Assembly: GCF_051622035.1 (NCBI RefSeq)
Contig: NC_135355.1
Span: 2,046,001 to 2,110,000 of the forward strand
DNA from: Arctopsyche grandis
Lineage: Eukaryota; Arthropoda; Insecta; Trichoptera; Hydropsychidae
Direction: 5' to 3'
Length of the DNA stretch: 64,000 nucleotides
Shown: positions 1-12,100 of the stretch, in pieces
Layout of the letters: every line of letters starts with the position of its first letter
Position numbering within the stretch: position 1 is the stretch's first letter
Position numbers and translations under genes: made by a program
Notes under the pieces: generated by a model
Told to the model about the DNA's origin: nothing
Seen by the model: the letters and a program-made list of their open reading frames with translations, nothing else
Database searches by the model: none

Positions 1-100
1 GTTTATGTATTCTGTATTTCGTTAACGTACACCCGTCGCATTGGAGCAAATCTGTAATGGCGAGTGTATATTGATTTGTAACAATAAAATAAAATATATA
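1..100 (+). repeat. 3' tail of tRNA-derived SINE (cut by window edge)
   Basis: The sequence matches the 3' end of the SINE copies at 31892-32400 and (reversed) 3262-3783, including the block around CATTGGAGCAAATCTGTAAT and the terminal AATAAAATAAAATA tail. The tRNA-like head lies outside the window, so only the tail of a + strand copy is seen. Confidence 0.8.
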
Positions 101-261
101 CATATGTACTTCATCGGCAGTCGCTAGTTATTCCGTATATGCATAGGGACAAAACACTAAGTAACATCTGTTTTCTCCCTCATACGCGATCTCACTCGCA
201 CGCATTAGGCCGAAGTGCTGTTCGGAGAACACATATTACCGCGGTGCACAGGTTATGATGC

Positions 262-460
262 GTAAAAAAGTTACGGAGCATGCGGTGAAATTATATCTAT
301 TTTTGTCATACAGCCTTGTTTAATGTGCGCGCGCAGAACACGGGAGGAAAAGCCTGTTCCTCTTGTTCCTGTTGTATCCCGCTAGCGCAAATTAAGTGAG
401 GATGTACGACGGGGGGAGAGAGACTTTTACCGCACGCCACTGATATGTATACTAACCGTT
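262..460. mobile_element. Foldback MITE, copy 1
   Basis: This is an imperfect palindrome: GCGGTGAAATTATATC on the left is answered by TTTTACCGCACGCCACTGA on the right, with the arms meeting near GCCTGTTCCTCTTG. The same element recurs at 36778-36957 and 46488-46668. The three copies share outer arms, a centre containing GAACAAGAGGAAC-type sequence, and flanking sequence with GTTTACCATGCA motifs. No coding capacity is visible. This copy has the most diverged arms. Confidence 0.7.
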
Positions 461-534
461 TTTCATATGTATGCATGGTAAACGAATATTTTCGACTTTT
501 TAAAATTCGGTGCGGTGACGGTCACCCATATTAT

Positions 535-750
535 ATATACATAGTACCGTTTACCATGCACCCTTTTTTTTTGATCTTTCGACCTTTTCACTAACAGTGC
601 CGTGAGGTAGACCCCTTCTTACGTATAAAAATCTGTTCTTCCGCATTTTGTATGCTCGCGCTCAAGTAAGTTACCTGCTTTATGTTTGGCTGTCAATGAT
701 ACCAAAAGTGGATCATAAGTTTCCAGAACATACAATACCAAACTCTCTTA
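535..750 (+). repeat. Direct repeat, copy A (flanks Harbinger element)
   Basis: This segment holds the 3' part of a MITE (to GAGGTAGACCCC) plus about 140 bp of apparently unique DNA. It is repeated at 1644-1905. The unique portions differ at about 5 of 127 positions, so the duplication is recent on the scale of the other repeats. Copy B also has a longer MITE-derived stretch. The repeat stops exactly at the TTA that flanks the Harbinger element. Confidence 0.75.
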
Positions 751-1643
751 AGGTCTGTTCATACTTAACAGCACTGCACGGCTTCAGCACTGCACGACTC
801 CGTTTCAAATATGTCATTTTATTACATTTCTATTCATATCTACCTACATGTCGCGGTCACGTCACGTTCACAGCACTTTGGACGAGTGCCAGGCAAAATC
901 GACTTACTTATACATTGTAGGCCATGTCGATACGGCGCAACATTGCTTACGTCGTATTGTCGAGTACTTACAATATGAATGCATACACGTGCATTCGTAG
1001 CTACGCGTCAGAATACAAGTCAGCAAAAATGTTTCGGCGTTTATCGAACGAAAAATTATGTATAATCGCGTTTTTGTTGGAAGAAGAAGCTCAAGAAGGC
1101 AATAAAAAAGCACGGAGGCATTTTCATGTGCATCCCATGTTAAAAAATAGAAAAACCTAAGGAGAGTTTTGGACACTGTATAAGGAGCTTGTGGATGATG
1201 GACAATTTTTTTTTAAATATTTCCGTATGAACCGATACCAATTTGAAACAATACTGGATAAAATAAAAACACAAATCACCATAAAATCTACAAAATTTAA
1301 GGAAGCATTGTCAAAAAGTCATTGTCAGCGCCAAAACCATGTCGAAAGATTGAACAGCTGTCAACTGTCACTATCGATAATTGGTCCAAAACAGCAAAGC
1401 GGCAGACTCATGGCACGTAATTCGCGTGTATATCTCCACGATGGCCAAAAAGACGGATACGATACGTTGACGGATGTTGCTGTAAGGTATGAACAGGAAA
1501 TGTCGGGTACTGCTGTAAGCCTGCCGTGGCGTAGACGTGACGGTTGATATGAACATACCCATACAAAATGTACCAAAGAATACTTTTCGTACGGCCGGAT
1601 ACCTGCTGAAGTCGGTACGTGCTGACTAGGTATGAACAGACCT
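751..1643 (+). mobile_element. PIF/Harbinger DNA transposon, internally deleted
   Basis: Terminal inverted repeats begin AGGTCTGTTCATAC and end GTATGAACAGACCT, flanked by TTA at 748-750 and 1644-1646, which is the target duplication typical of PIF/Harbinger. Between them lies a remnant of the transposase N-terminal region, roughly 1029-1310 on the + strand. It has an acidic LLEEEA stretch, a basic run leading to HVHPMLKNRK, then GEFWTLYKELVDD and FFKYFRMNRYQFE, the order found in HARBI1-like proteins. An in-frame stop separates the HVHP and GEFW parts. The DDE catalytic portion is absent, so the copy cannot encode its own transposase. Confidence 0.88.
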
Positions 1644-1905
1644 TTATATATACATAGTACCGTTTACCATGCACCCTTTTTTTTGATCTTTCGATTTTCG
1701 ATCTTTGCCTTCCGATATTTTCTTTTTCGACCTTTTCACTTTCGGTGCCGTGAGGTAGACCCCTTTTTTACGTATAAAAATTTGTTCTTCCGCATTTTGT
1801 ATGTTCGCGCTCAAGTAAGTTACCTGCTTTGTGTTTGGCTGTCAATGATTCCAAAAGTGGATCATATGTTTCCAGAACATACAATACCAAACTCTCTTGA
1901 TGTCC
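1644..1905 (+). repeat. Direct repeat, copy B (next to Vta1 5' flank)
   Basis: This is the second copy of the 535-750 segment. It continues without a break into the DNA upstream of Vta1, so it is probably the original location and copy A the duplicate. It contains the MITE end shared with 36960-37090 (CCGTGAGGTAGACCC) followed by unique DNA. Confidence 0.75.
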
Positions 1906-2120
1906 TCGAGATGTCAAATTACTTTTAGCCAATGTTAATATGATCTGACGCCAAGACATAAATTGAAATTTTATAGTTAATTTTCGAAGAATATTTGATT
2001 TAAATTGCGTACATTTGCTTAATTTGCTCGAAATGCAATGGCTGTTAAGTGTGGTGTTTGGTTGTGTTAGCGGCGTCGACTGTCAGACGTCAGCTGTCAG
2101 TTGAGAGTTGAAGTGCGGAG

Positions 2121-5100
2121 ATGTCTTTACCTGAATGTCCGGCGAGTCTTCGCCCCATTCAGCACTATCTGAAAACGGCAGCTGAACATGAAGGGAGAGA
2201 CCCTTGCGTCGTATACTGGTGTCGACTCCATGCCCTTCAGATCGGACTCAAAATCAACACCAAAAAGGAAAAGGATGAGACGGCACTGCTCATAGGTAGT
2301 ACAGAACTAGCATAATACGTGTGTGAATCCACCTCCATTGCTTACTTACTATTGATGATTTTTCAGGCTTGATGGATTGGTTGGAAAAAGAAAAGAAATC
2401 TAAGCAAGAAAACGAAACTATCACCAACGAAGTGGCGGCTCAGGCCCATTTGGAGAATTATGCATTGAAGTTGTTTCTATACGCCGATAAACAAGACCGT
2501 GAAGGAAACTACGGAAAGCAAGTCACGCGTTTACATAAAGTTCAGTGTATTGATTGAGCAATTTTTTAATTATAATTTTTTTTTTAATTATTATCGTAGG
2601 AATGTCGTGAAAGCATTTTACACCAGTGGAATGATTTACGACGTGCTCACAACGTTTGGCGAGCTCACTGACGAAGTAATTCAAAATAGAAAGTACGCCA
2701 AATGGAAGGCTGCATATATACACAATTGCTTGAAGAATGGAGAAGTTCCCGTCCCTGGTAGTTATTTATTTTCACATTCATATATTCATCACTTTTCACG
2801 TGCAATTATCCATTTATTTACTATTTTTCGATTTTAATGTTCCTCGTGTGCGCTTTCAATAGATTTAATTTTTCAAAACTTTGCTAGTGACATCTATTTG
2901 TTTTGTGTATACTATTTAATTATAAAGAAATTTCAATAAGTAATTACACTGAGCAACAAAAAAAAAAATACCAGAGCATAGACTAATCGATCTTGACTAA
3001 GTTTGACCCACTGAATTCGAATATGATAATGATCTTTGTTGGTTCGCTCTCGTTTATGAGATATGAGTGATTTAAAAAAATTCAATTTTTTTGGCTTTGC
3101 GGTCAGTAATCAAAACCTGAATAAGTGTTCTGCGACAATTTGGAAAGGTTTTGTAATACATTTAAAGATCTTCTACTTCATATTGAAAGGCGATTGATGA
3201 TCAATCTCCACTGATTTTTATGACGTCACGTATCTATTTAGGTACAGGTGGAGGACCATCTGATTTTATTTTATTTTTATTTTATTTTATTGTTACAAAT
3301 CAATATACACTCGCCATTACAGATTTGCTCCAATGCGACGGGTGTACGTTAACGAAATACATAATACATAAACAATCAGAAATACAGTAATACATACATA
3401 TACAATCAGAATATATAGCATATAACAATTAATCAGAAATAATAATCATAGAGACATCTTTGGATTATTTTTAGATTTTTTTTTGTATACAATTTTTATA
3501 CATATAATAAATACGAAATTATAGAGATATCTATAGACTTCAGATTACTGTGTGTAATTATTACAAATTATACACAGGCAGATTTTGTGACAACAGGATT
3601 AGATCTAATACAAATTTTCAGGAACCGTTTCAGCAATGATCAGATAAAATTGGCAAACTCTGATAGAGAAACGATCGATTTGGAGTCACAAAACCCCCAA
3701 ATCTAACCAGCAGTGGCGAGGACTCCAACCTTTGACCTCAGTGGTGCTAAATATATACGCTACCACTAAGCCAAACTGCTGGCTTAGTGGTATATTCAAG
3801 GCCGGCGCGTGGCCTGTGCAAGCATTGCTTGGCTCCGAGGTGCCAAAACTAGCTCAAAAAAGAAAGCGTCAATTGTCCGGTTGGCAAAATAAAAAAAAAA
3901 CCGAGAAAAGAGGTTGAAAGAGCAAATTAAAAACCAAAAAACGCTACATAATTTGTTGGGTGGGCGTGAGAATGAAATTATAATCGACGAGGAGTCTGTT
4001 GCTGAAAGTGTAACTGAACGGGATGAAATGTCTGAAAGAGAATTAGACATTTCAATAAATGCAGTGGAGACCACAGACAGCGATGATTTTGATAACATTA
4101 TGAATTGGCCGGAAAAACTACAGAATAATCAAATTGAAACCATAGTTTTGAAAGGACCAATACGAGTTTTAATTCATTATTACCCTAAAGACACTGTAGA
4201 GCGATCTTTTAACAAAATATATTTCCAACGAAGAACAGAAAATGGTGAATTAGTGGATAGAACACGGCTTGTGAATTCATCCCAATTAGATCGTGTGTTC
4301 TGTTTTTCTTTCAAAATATGTATGTATGTATTTCGTAAAGCTGAATTTGCTTTGGCAAAAGCTGGTTCTAACACGAGGGAAGCACTCATCATTTCGATTG
4401 CTATGAAAAGAGGAGTGATTTAAAATAAGAGGCTTTCCACAAATCAAAATATCGATTGTATAGCAAATAATTTATATTTTAACGATTGCCTCAGAAAATA
4501 TTGCATTTAGAGGGCTAAAATTATCGAGTTGTTCTCAAAATATGAAGTGCTGTGCTAGAGAAGCATGCAAATGTCCATTGTTGTGCGTTATGTCCACATC
4601 GAAAAAAATCAGCCGAGATGCACAATTCTAGTGTGCAAATTAAAGAAAGTTTTTTGGAAAATCTAATTGATTTAATTAGTGACTCTGATTTGAAACAAAA
4701 ATACCTTAAAGATCAGCCTTTAAATGGCTTCTGGGCGAGTTTGTCAGAAGTGTACCCTAATTTTTCAAAACATGCTATTGTTGTTTTACTTCCGTTTTCA
4801 TGCTGCTACGAAGTCGAACTGAAGGAACAGGCTCAACGCCACACCAGATATTAGAATGCAACTTACCAATATTGTGCCTGATATCAAAAAGATTCGCCAT
4901 TCAAGGACTCAAAACCATCAAAGTCATTATTCATATTTTTATGTTTATATTATAGTGTTGCATAGGGGTGGGTGGAGGATCCGAATTAAAGGCCAAAGTC
5001 GCTTCACAGCATTTATTGGGTGATAAAGGAAATCCACCCACTGCCAGTGCTCCATCCAGAATGCCTTCATATGGCCTAAGTACCTGCTTATAAAGGGCAG

Positions 5101-6147
5101 GTCGCTCACTGCATCTTCGACGACGTGTCTGTTTACCTATTGTTATGGTCACGTACCAGATATGCATTCCCACGGTCTGAGAACTCTGGCGGGAACCACT
5201 TACCGCCCACTAAGTCAATTCGGGGGTCTCCATAGTTGGCCGACTTGCACTTAAGCCTGGAGATAATCCTCAAAACCAATTAAGACGGCGGCTCCTTTTT
5301 CGCACACGTTACAATAGTTTTATATTTAAAAATAATTACTAAATAAATAATGTGTTTTAATAACATTTATATTTAATTTGTACTAGTAGGAATTACCCAA
5401 CCTAAAAGTGTTTCGTGTGGACCTCCTGAATCGTTGAATCAATGCTGTGAAGCGACTTTGGCAACAATATATTAGATATATTATATATTAAGAGACTTTT
5501 GTCAATGGCTTCAAAAATTAAATATGAGAAGTTTGATTTTGTTGCAATAAAATCAATTCAGTGTCTTGTGAGTAGTGTAGATGCAGAATTGGTCATAGCT
5601 GTTCATAATACTAAAAATAAATAATCGTCATGGAAACGAGCTCCATGCTTTCATCGTCCTCTCTATTTGCGCTTATCTGACAATACTTCATCAATTATAT
5701 GATTTTATTTGTTCATTTTCAGGTCCGATGGCCTCAGAAGACAATGAAGATGTTCCGTCTACATCTGGTGAGGGAGCACCGACTCCGAGTACTAACATCT
5801 TGATCGACCCTCCTCCACCTTCCGATCCTGGCAGTTCCACGAGTGCTGGTTTCAACTTCCCCACAAATCCTATCGTGCCTCCATCTAATATCCTACCGTC
5901 AGTGCCGCAGACTCCTGACAGCCATCCTGGAGGATTTCACGCTTACGTTGCACCGGCTGCTGGGCCAAGAGTACCCGCTGCATACAATCCATCGGCTGCC
6001 GTTACTTTGACTCCTGATCAGATGACCAAAGCTCAGAAGTATTGCAAGTGGGCAGCGAGTGCTCTGACTTATGACGATATACAAACTGCAGTCACCAACT
6101 TGTCGAACGCACTTCAGCTGCTTCAGACTGGACACGATCCGGCATAG
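2121..6147 (+). CDS. Vta1: Vacuolar protein sorting-associated protein VTA1 (LIP5), four exons
   Basis: VTA1/LIP5 binds and stimulates the Vps4 ATPase that disassembles ESCRT-III on endosomes. Coding exons are 2121-2295, 2367-2517, 2600-2757 and 5723-6147, giving about 302 residues, close to the roughly 307 of the human protein. The N-terminal tandem-MIT region is clear: residues 8-28 carry ASLRPIQHYLKTAAEHEGRD and YWCRLHALQIGLKI; exon 2 has AHLENYALKLFLYAD; exon 3 has KAFYTSGMIYDVLTTFGELT and RKYAKWKAAYIHNCLKNGE. A proline/serine-rich linker follows in exon 4. The conserved C-terminal Vps4-binding helices are at the end, with TPDQMTKAQKYCKWAASAL and a closing NLSNALQLLQTG. All joins keep frame. 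Intron 2 needs a GC donor. Intron 3 (2758-5722) is long because of inserted repeats. The ATG at 2121 is the first in the exon and matches the family's start. Confidence 0.95.
2518..2599 (+). other. GC-AG intron (Vta1 intron 2)
   Basis: The exon ends GGA AA and the intron begins GCAAGT, the strong consensus of GC donors; it ends TTATCGTAG. Joining 2517 to 2600 gives YGKNVVKAFYT, matching the conserved HKNMIKSFYT-like block of VTA1 proteins. No nearby GT donor keeps both the frame and this block. Confidence 0.85.
2947..3090 (+). mobile_element. Terminal part of CACTGAGCAACA-type TIR element
   Basis: The sequence from CACTGAGCAACAAAA to about GAGATATGAGTG aligns with the left end of the complete element at 21447-22367 (shared TTTGACCCACTGAATTCGA and GAGATATGAG). 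The matching opposite end is not seen here, so the copy is truncated or ends in the diverged DNA up to about 3230. Confidence 0.65.
3262..3783 (-). repeat. tRNA-derived SINE, full length
   Basis: Read on the - strand, the head GGCTTAGTGGTAGCGT (A-box-like) and GGTTGGAGTCCTCG (B-box-like) form an RNA polymerase III internal promoter. These are followed by a roughly 400 bp body with CCAAATCGATCGTTTC and a 3' tail of CATTGGAGCAAATCTG plus A/T-rich repeats. It matches 31892-32400 closely. The head lies directly against the hAT remnant. Confidence 0.85.
3784..4860 (+). mobile_element. hAT-family transposase remnant
   Basis: The N-terminal half (3914-4423) has an acidic linker, FDNIMNWPEKLQNNQIE, then YYPKDTVERSFNK, GELVDRTRLVNSSQLDRVF and CFSFKI, the TTF-type zinc-finger region of ZMYM1/hAT-like transposases. 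The C-terminal dimerisation segment appears at about 4620-4840 as LNGFWASLSEVYPNFSKHAI then LLPFSCCYEVE, in another frame. The catalytic middle is missing. The first roughly 400 bp is duplicated at 31494-31890 in the opposite orientation together with the adjoining SINE. Confidence 0.75.
4956..5313 (-). mobile_element. Solo LTR of the 12-14.8 kb retroelement family
   Basis: A 358 bp sequence reads TGTAACGTG... to ...ATGCAACA on the - strand. Its 3' end matches the LTRs at 11958-12290 and 14420-14801: the GGATCCTCCACCCACCCC block and AATAAATGCTGTGAAGCGAC. It is flanked by a 4 bp duplication, ATAG, at 4952-4955 and 5314-5317. One LTR with no internal region and an intact target duplication is the signature of LTR-LTR recombination. 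It is a diverged subfamily member, so older than the full element. Confidence 0.85.
5395..5455 (+). mobile_element. LTR scrap of the same family
   Basis: CTCCTGAATCGTTGAATCAATGC plus GTGAAGCGACTTTGGCAACA resembles the 3' part of the LTRs at 12215-12255. It is only about 60 bp and on the opposite strand from the neighbouring solo LTR. Confidence 0.5.
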
Positions 6148-9100
6148 ATATTTGTATTTTTATCCGCACGTTTGCCTTAATGTATTGATACGGTTAAATT
6201 GTAATTCATGTTGTTTCGGCGGCTGTGAAGTTTTCATGTGTAATTCTGCTATTTTATGTACGTATGTATGTGTATCAGAAATATATTTATTTATATGTTT
6301 TTTAATTATTTTGTATTAGCATAACGATGCATGATTAATCATCATATAACAGTAGTATGGTATATGAATACAATAAAGTTTATTTAAAAATTTTTAAAAT
6401 GTATGGAAATGAATCTTTTTATACATTTTGATAAATTTTCTGTTAAATAAAACAAAATAACGAAGTATTTTTTTTATGACCCAACATTTTTCACTAATTC
6501 AGAAACAAATGAAATAAGAATTTGTTGTTGCCAATGAAAACGAAATATACTCTTGATTTTCATAATAGTTTTGATTGTAGAATTTGGGGATTTTAGATTT
6601 TGAGATTAAAATTAGACTATTACACAATAATATTTAAAGAATATTATACTAGTACACATGTATGTATGCGTGTATATGCAACTTATCACAACTTTTACGA
6701 TTCATTCCAATCTGTTGAGCGGCTTATGAGACAATATATTGAATCCAAAAACTTAATAATAATAAAAAGAGAAGACCTAAAAGAGGAGGTTCCACTTCCG
6801 GTCAACCTAAAATTTTGAAAATACATCACAACGTCATGATAAACAATTCAGTGACTGATAACACACACATTATTTAAAAACCATGGATCGATTTAAAATG
6901 TTTATAAACGAAAATAAAAAGTATATTTAGTATAATATAATATTATAGATAAGAGTTAAAACCAGTATTAACAATCCTTCTTCTATTTTCAAGTCAGTTG
7001 TTTTTTTGTGCGGTTTTTCCACTATCATTGAAATTATCTTGAAGAAAATACATTTTTCCGTTATTAATCAATTCTTATTGATTTTCTACTTTAAATTTTA
7101 TTCCCTTGAGTGCAAAATATGTATGGCGGATTTGAATAGTTTGCCGAATTCTATTAACGATGATCTTATTTTTAATTTCAAAATGTGTTTTATCTGTGAG
7201 AAGACGATTATTTTAATATCGGATGAGTGGTTATTTCCATGCGGTTTTTCGTTATTATTGTAAACAAAATATTGTAAAAACATGTTTTTCTGTGGTTTAA
7301 TGTCCAATCTGTGTAAGCTATCCTTTAACCCTAAATTCGTTTTGAAAAACTCGAAAAACTGTTTTTATTCCTGCAAAAGATGTGAATATCACATTAACAA
7401 TGGAATTATTTGAAATTTCAGAAATCAAAATCTCAATACCAATCCATCTTTGTTCAGATTATTCATTTTAGCCATCACTCGTAAATATTTATAATTATTT
7501 TAAGATTACGTTTATTATAAAATTGAACATTAAATTAAAGTCGTGGGAAAAATAAATTCGATAAATAAAATAACTAAACGTTACTTCGTTTATTTTAACC
7601 TTATTCTAATTACATTAAAATTAAAATCGTTGACTTGCACGTATTTGATGTGTTTTGATACTTATTTTTTTTTCAATTTTTACTCATTGTTTTTATTAAA
7701 TTAATATGTTTGTTTATGAAATTCTTATCCATACACTATAAATGTACGTACTCTTTATTTATACCTATTTCACTATCAAAAATTCAATAAATTGGGTAAC
7801 ATGGCAATTTTAGTGATTTTTTTTTAATTTTTAATTTTATACTTTGGCAAGAAAAGTCGATCTTACTATATAATCATTCAAGTTGGAGTCGGAGTCGAAT
7901 CATAGCAAAACGTCGGAGTCGGTAAATTCTGATCCGACTCCACAGCCCTGATCTAAACTAAAGTTCAATTATATATGTTGGTCACCTGTGATGGCATTTA
8001 TGAGAAATAATTAATTTCAATAAATAATTAATATACTTTTCGATGCAACAGCAGGGTTGAGATATCCTTATCTATTGCGATAAAACCGCGGAACGACAGT
8101 GCTCCAAACCATTCGCTGCTATTCTTTCCAATTGGTAAGTTTAACTTTATATTGCTCAGTACTTATATTTATATCGTCTAAATTTTAAACTTTGTTTTTC
8201 AGGAGAAATCTAAGAGAAAATCAGAAACAAGATGTTCGTAGTGAAGGCGAAGACCGATTTTGCTGCAAAACGGGTGGAGTATTTGTATGAGGCTATGCAA
8301 AAAGATAAGAAATGCGACACCGGTTTTTCTGTTCGAGGCCGAAAGTATCTTAATTCGAATCCAAAATTCTTTAAAATCCAAATTGTTTCGTCAGTTTAAT
8401 TATCATTTTTCATAATTGCAGCTTCCCCGCGCACTTGATCATTCTAATGGCGTGTAGCGAATTCTTTGGGACAAACGAAGGTCTAGTGGAGGATATTATG
8501 TCACCATTTGACTACGAGGTCATTGAAGCAATCCTGAAGTATTGTTACACGGGAGAAATAAGTACGAGTTCATAAACATATAAAATAAACAATTTAAAAT
8601 ACGAGATTTCGTCATTAAATGCAATCATTCAAATATAATTTTAGACATAGGAGACAAACACCGCACGAAATTACTGGAGCTAGCCAATCTACTCGAAGTG
8701 AAAATTCCACCACAATTTAAAACAGTCAATAATTCTAATTGTCTGAAAGTTTTGAAATCATCGGGAGATTCCGAATTATTAAAAAAGGCAAAGGATTTGA
8801 CTATGGAAAATTTCGAGACGGTGAGTGTTGATTATATAAAAATATATGCCACTTAAATATTTTTCAATTCCACTTCTGTTTCAGCTGCACAAAACTCAAG
8901 ATTTTCTCAATCTGCCGGCCTCCAACGTGATCGAAATCTTGAAATGGGACGATTTGTTCGTGCGTTCCGAAGAAAGCGTATTCAATGCTGTGAAATTGTG
9001 GGTAAATCATGATGATGCGAACCGTAAAAAAGAATTGGCACAGCTGATGACATCCGTGAGGTTATCCTTGCTCTCGATGGAGGTAGTTACAGATCAATCG

Positions 9101-12100
9101 AATGTTACAGTTTAGTGATAAAAATCGTTCGAATAATGTGTTATGTTTTCAGTTTCTCGTCGACGAAGTAATGACGTTCTGTCATTCGTGTGCAGAGTGT
9201 ATGACCACTATTAGACAAACAATTAAAAACAAGAATGATAAATCCTTCATCCCAAGAGAGACCCCTCGTAGAAAAATAAAAGGAAAAAAAATGGCAGTGG
9301 TTGGGGGGCTTGATTTTGAAGTGAGTTTTGTATCGCAAGTATAATATTTTGATTGGATTGTAAATTAATTATTGTATTCATAACGTGTTTTCAGGATGCA
9401 AATACCATCGATATATTTGACGGACTAGAGAATAATTGGACTTTATCTAAAAACATTGGAATTAACAAATGTCGATTTGCGTCTGTTGTCGTGGAAGATT
9501 GGATCGTTATCATCGGCGGAAAGAATTCTTCGAAAGAATCGGTGACTTCAGTAACGTTTTTCGGTGTTGCGAAGTACCTGCTTAGAGAAATCGGAATATA
9601 ACCAATTTATTTGTTTTCAGGTGGAATACATTGATTTAAAAAGCGGTCAGAAACAGCCATTGAAGCCATTAAATCAAGCTCGTCATGATTTCTCAGCAGT
9701 GACACTTAGTTGCGGTTTGTCCACTGATGTCTACGTCATTGGTGGCTTTAAAGTAACGAATATTGAAAAAAAGACAGGAAGTATTTTATCTTCAGTGGAA
9801 AGGTGATTAAATTGCAATCATTTCATCAGATCGATTGAAAGAGAAATTGACGATTATTGATTTCGATTAGGTGGAGCAGCAACACTGGGGATTGGGAGAT
9901 CATCGCTCCATTGTTGGTGGGTGTTGATTCTCATAGTGCTTCTGTCATCGCTGATAAAATATACATAACAGGCGGGCGTATAAGTTATTCTAAATCGACG
10001 AATAAAGTGCAGATGTATTCAGTGGAGACCAATTCTTGGACTTGCCGCGCTCAGATGATTCAGGAAAGACACAGTCATTCGGTGAATATCAATTAATTTT
10101 ATTAACAACTATCGCAAATAATATACAACTCTCCAAAATAAAATGAACTAAATTTTGATTCCACCGTTTTAGAGCGTCGCATTCAAAGGTAAACTTTACG
10201 TCGCTGGTGGATATTTAGTACAAACTTCTACTATTTTAGACAGTGTGGAGCATTTCGATCCGAATGCAAATGTTTGGAATGCATTCACTAAACTACCGAA
10301 ACCTGCATACGGAATCAGTCTCTGCTGTTTCCAAAATAAACTGTTTAGCATGGGTGAGTTTTTTTACAACTTCATTTGAATTTATAGGTATTAAATGTAG
10401 AATTAATTTATTGTTTTGATTTTCAGGTGGATGCGATAAATATGATTATTTCAGTGATGTTTGGGAATACGACGAGACGAGCAAATCTTGGAAAGCGTCA
10501 ACAAGTCTAAGCAGAAAGAGAACTCGTGCGGTTGCACATGTCATTCCATATGATTCGATTATTTGATCGTCTGCAGTTTTTTTTTTGTATTATTTTAAAA
10601 TAAATTGAACATGAAATAGTCATTAAATGTATTTAAAGTATACTTTTTGTAATATTTGAATTTTGAATGTATCTAAATGTTTGAATAAATATACATAATA
10701 TGCAACAAATTCACAAAATATATTTTATTTTTCTGTGAATATTTAATGTGTATTTATTAATTAGCCATTAAGCTAATTTTTACACAAATAAATATTATCC
10801 AAATGAGCTGATCAATAAGAGAGTGGCCAAAATCAAATACATATCCTTAAATCATGCTTATAATTATACAAAATGAATATAAAAGTGAATTAAATTCAAT
10901 TTAATTCAGGAATTTTTACATTTCATTTTTATAATTCTTCTTGTTTCAATAAAACGATTTTAAATCGTGAAATTAATTCGAAATTGACTATCAATAGTTT
11001 TCGATAGTGAAAAATAAAATTTGTATATTTCTGTAGATTTTAGGACATTACAATCAAACCCGTGGCTCTCAAATATTTTTCGTCGATTAAATAAGACTTT
11101 TCGGATATAAATGTATGTTATTGCGATTTGCTACATTCCAACGGTTCTCAAATGATTTTTACGAAGGTTTCTCAAATATTTTTACATATTTTTTCGGTTT
11201 TATCTTAGTTTTTAACGGGTTTTTGTTAAATCGTGAAATTTTCTAGTATTATTTTACATATTTCCGTCCGTTTATTAATTTAAATATATATATTTAAATA
11301 TATATTTAGAATTGTTTTTCACGCTCCCTTATTTGCCTAATAAAAACGTTTATTTTTCTCGTAAATAAACAATTTTCAAACCCTTCGTGACAATTTTTTT
11401 ACCAGACTCTCCGATAAAAAAAATTGATGAATACATTTCTTTTTCAATGATTTTCGACTGATTTTAAGATTGTTTTTCACACTTCCATTTAGTTTGATAA
11501 TATTTTTATGGGACATAATTCTATTGGACTTATTTTTAGCTATTCATCAATGATTTCAGTAATTTTCAGCAATTTCAAAAAATATTTCTCAATTATTTAC
11601 TTTATCTTTTTATTTTTATATTTTCTTAATTATTTATGCAAAGTAATCAAATTATTTCTTTAATATTATGAATTTCTGGAATTGGCTTTATACCAGCGCT
11701 TCTGAAATGTAATAGTGTATGTCTTTAAATACATTTTTTCACATACAAATTTGAATTTTCATTTAAAGAATTGGTATTTCTTTTGATTAATCGATTTTTT
11801 TCATTTTTGAAAGTTCCACTATTTTTACGCACGGCAGATTGAATTGGTTTTATCCGACTGAACGTGTCATGAAATTTTGAACACTGAAACCTTGAACGAA
11901 ACTGAAGTGAGATAGATGGCTACAATGGGATTGGAAGACGATTTAAATTGTATATATTGTTACGTACGCCGTGGATTGAGCGAATTGTACTTAGACCAAC
12001 GGTACAAAGACCAAGTGCATTTAGGCTAAACAATGACCGTTATTAGTTATTTCTCAGAATCGGTACGGGAAGATCCAATGTCTTGGAAATACATATCCGA

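Larger units (their letters stand above)
2758..5722 (+). other. Vta1 intron 3, transposon-filled
   Basis: The donor is CCTG|GTAGTT and the acceptor is TTCATTTTCAG. The roughly 3 kb interior holds the end of a CACTGAGCAACA-type element, a reversed SINE, a hAT remnant, a solo LTR and a second LTR scrap, all separately listed. About 2760-2945 and 5470-5700 show no recognisable feature. Confidence 0.85.
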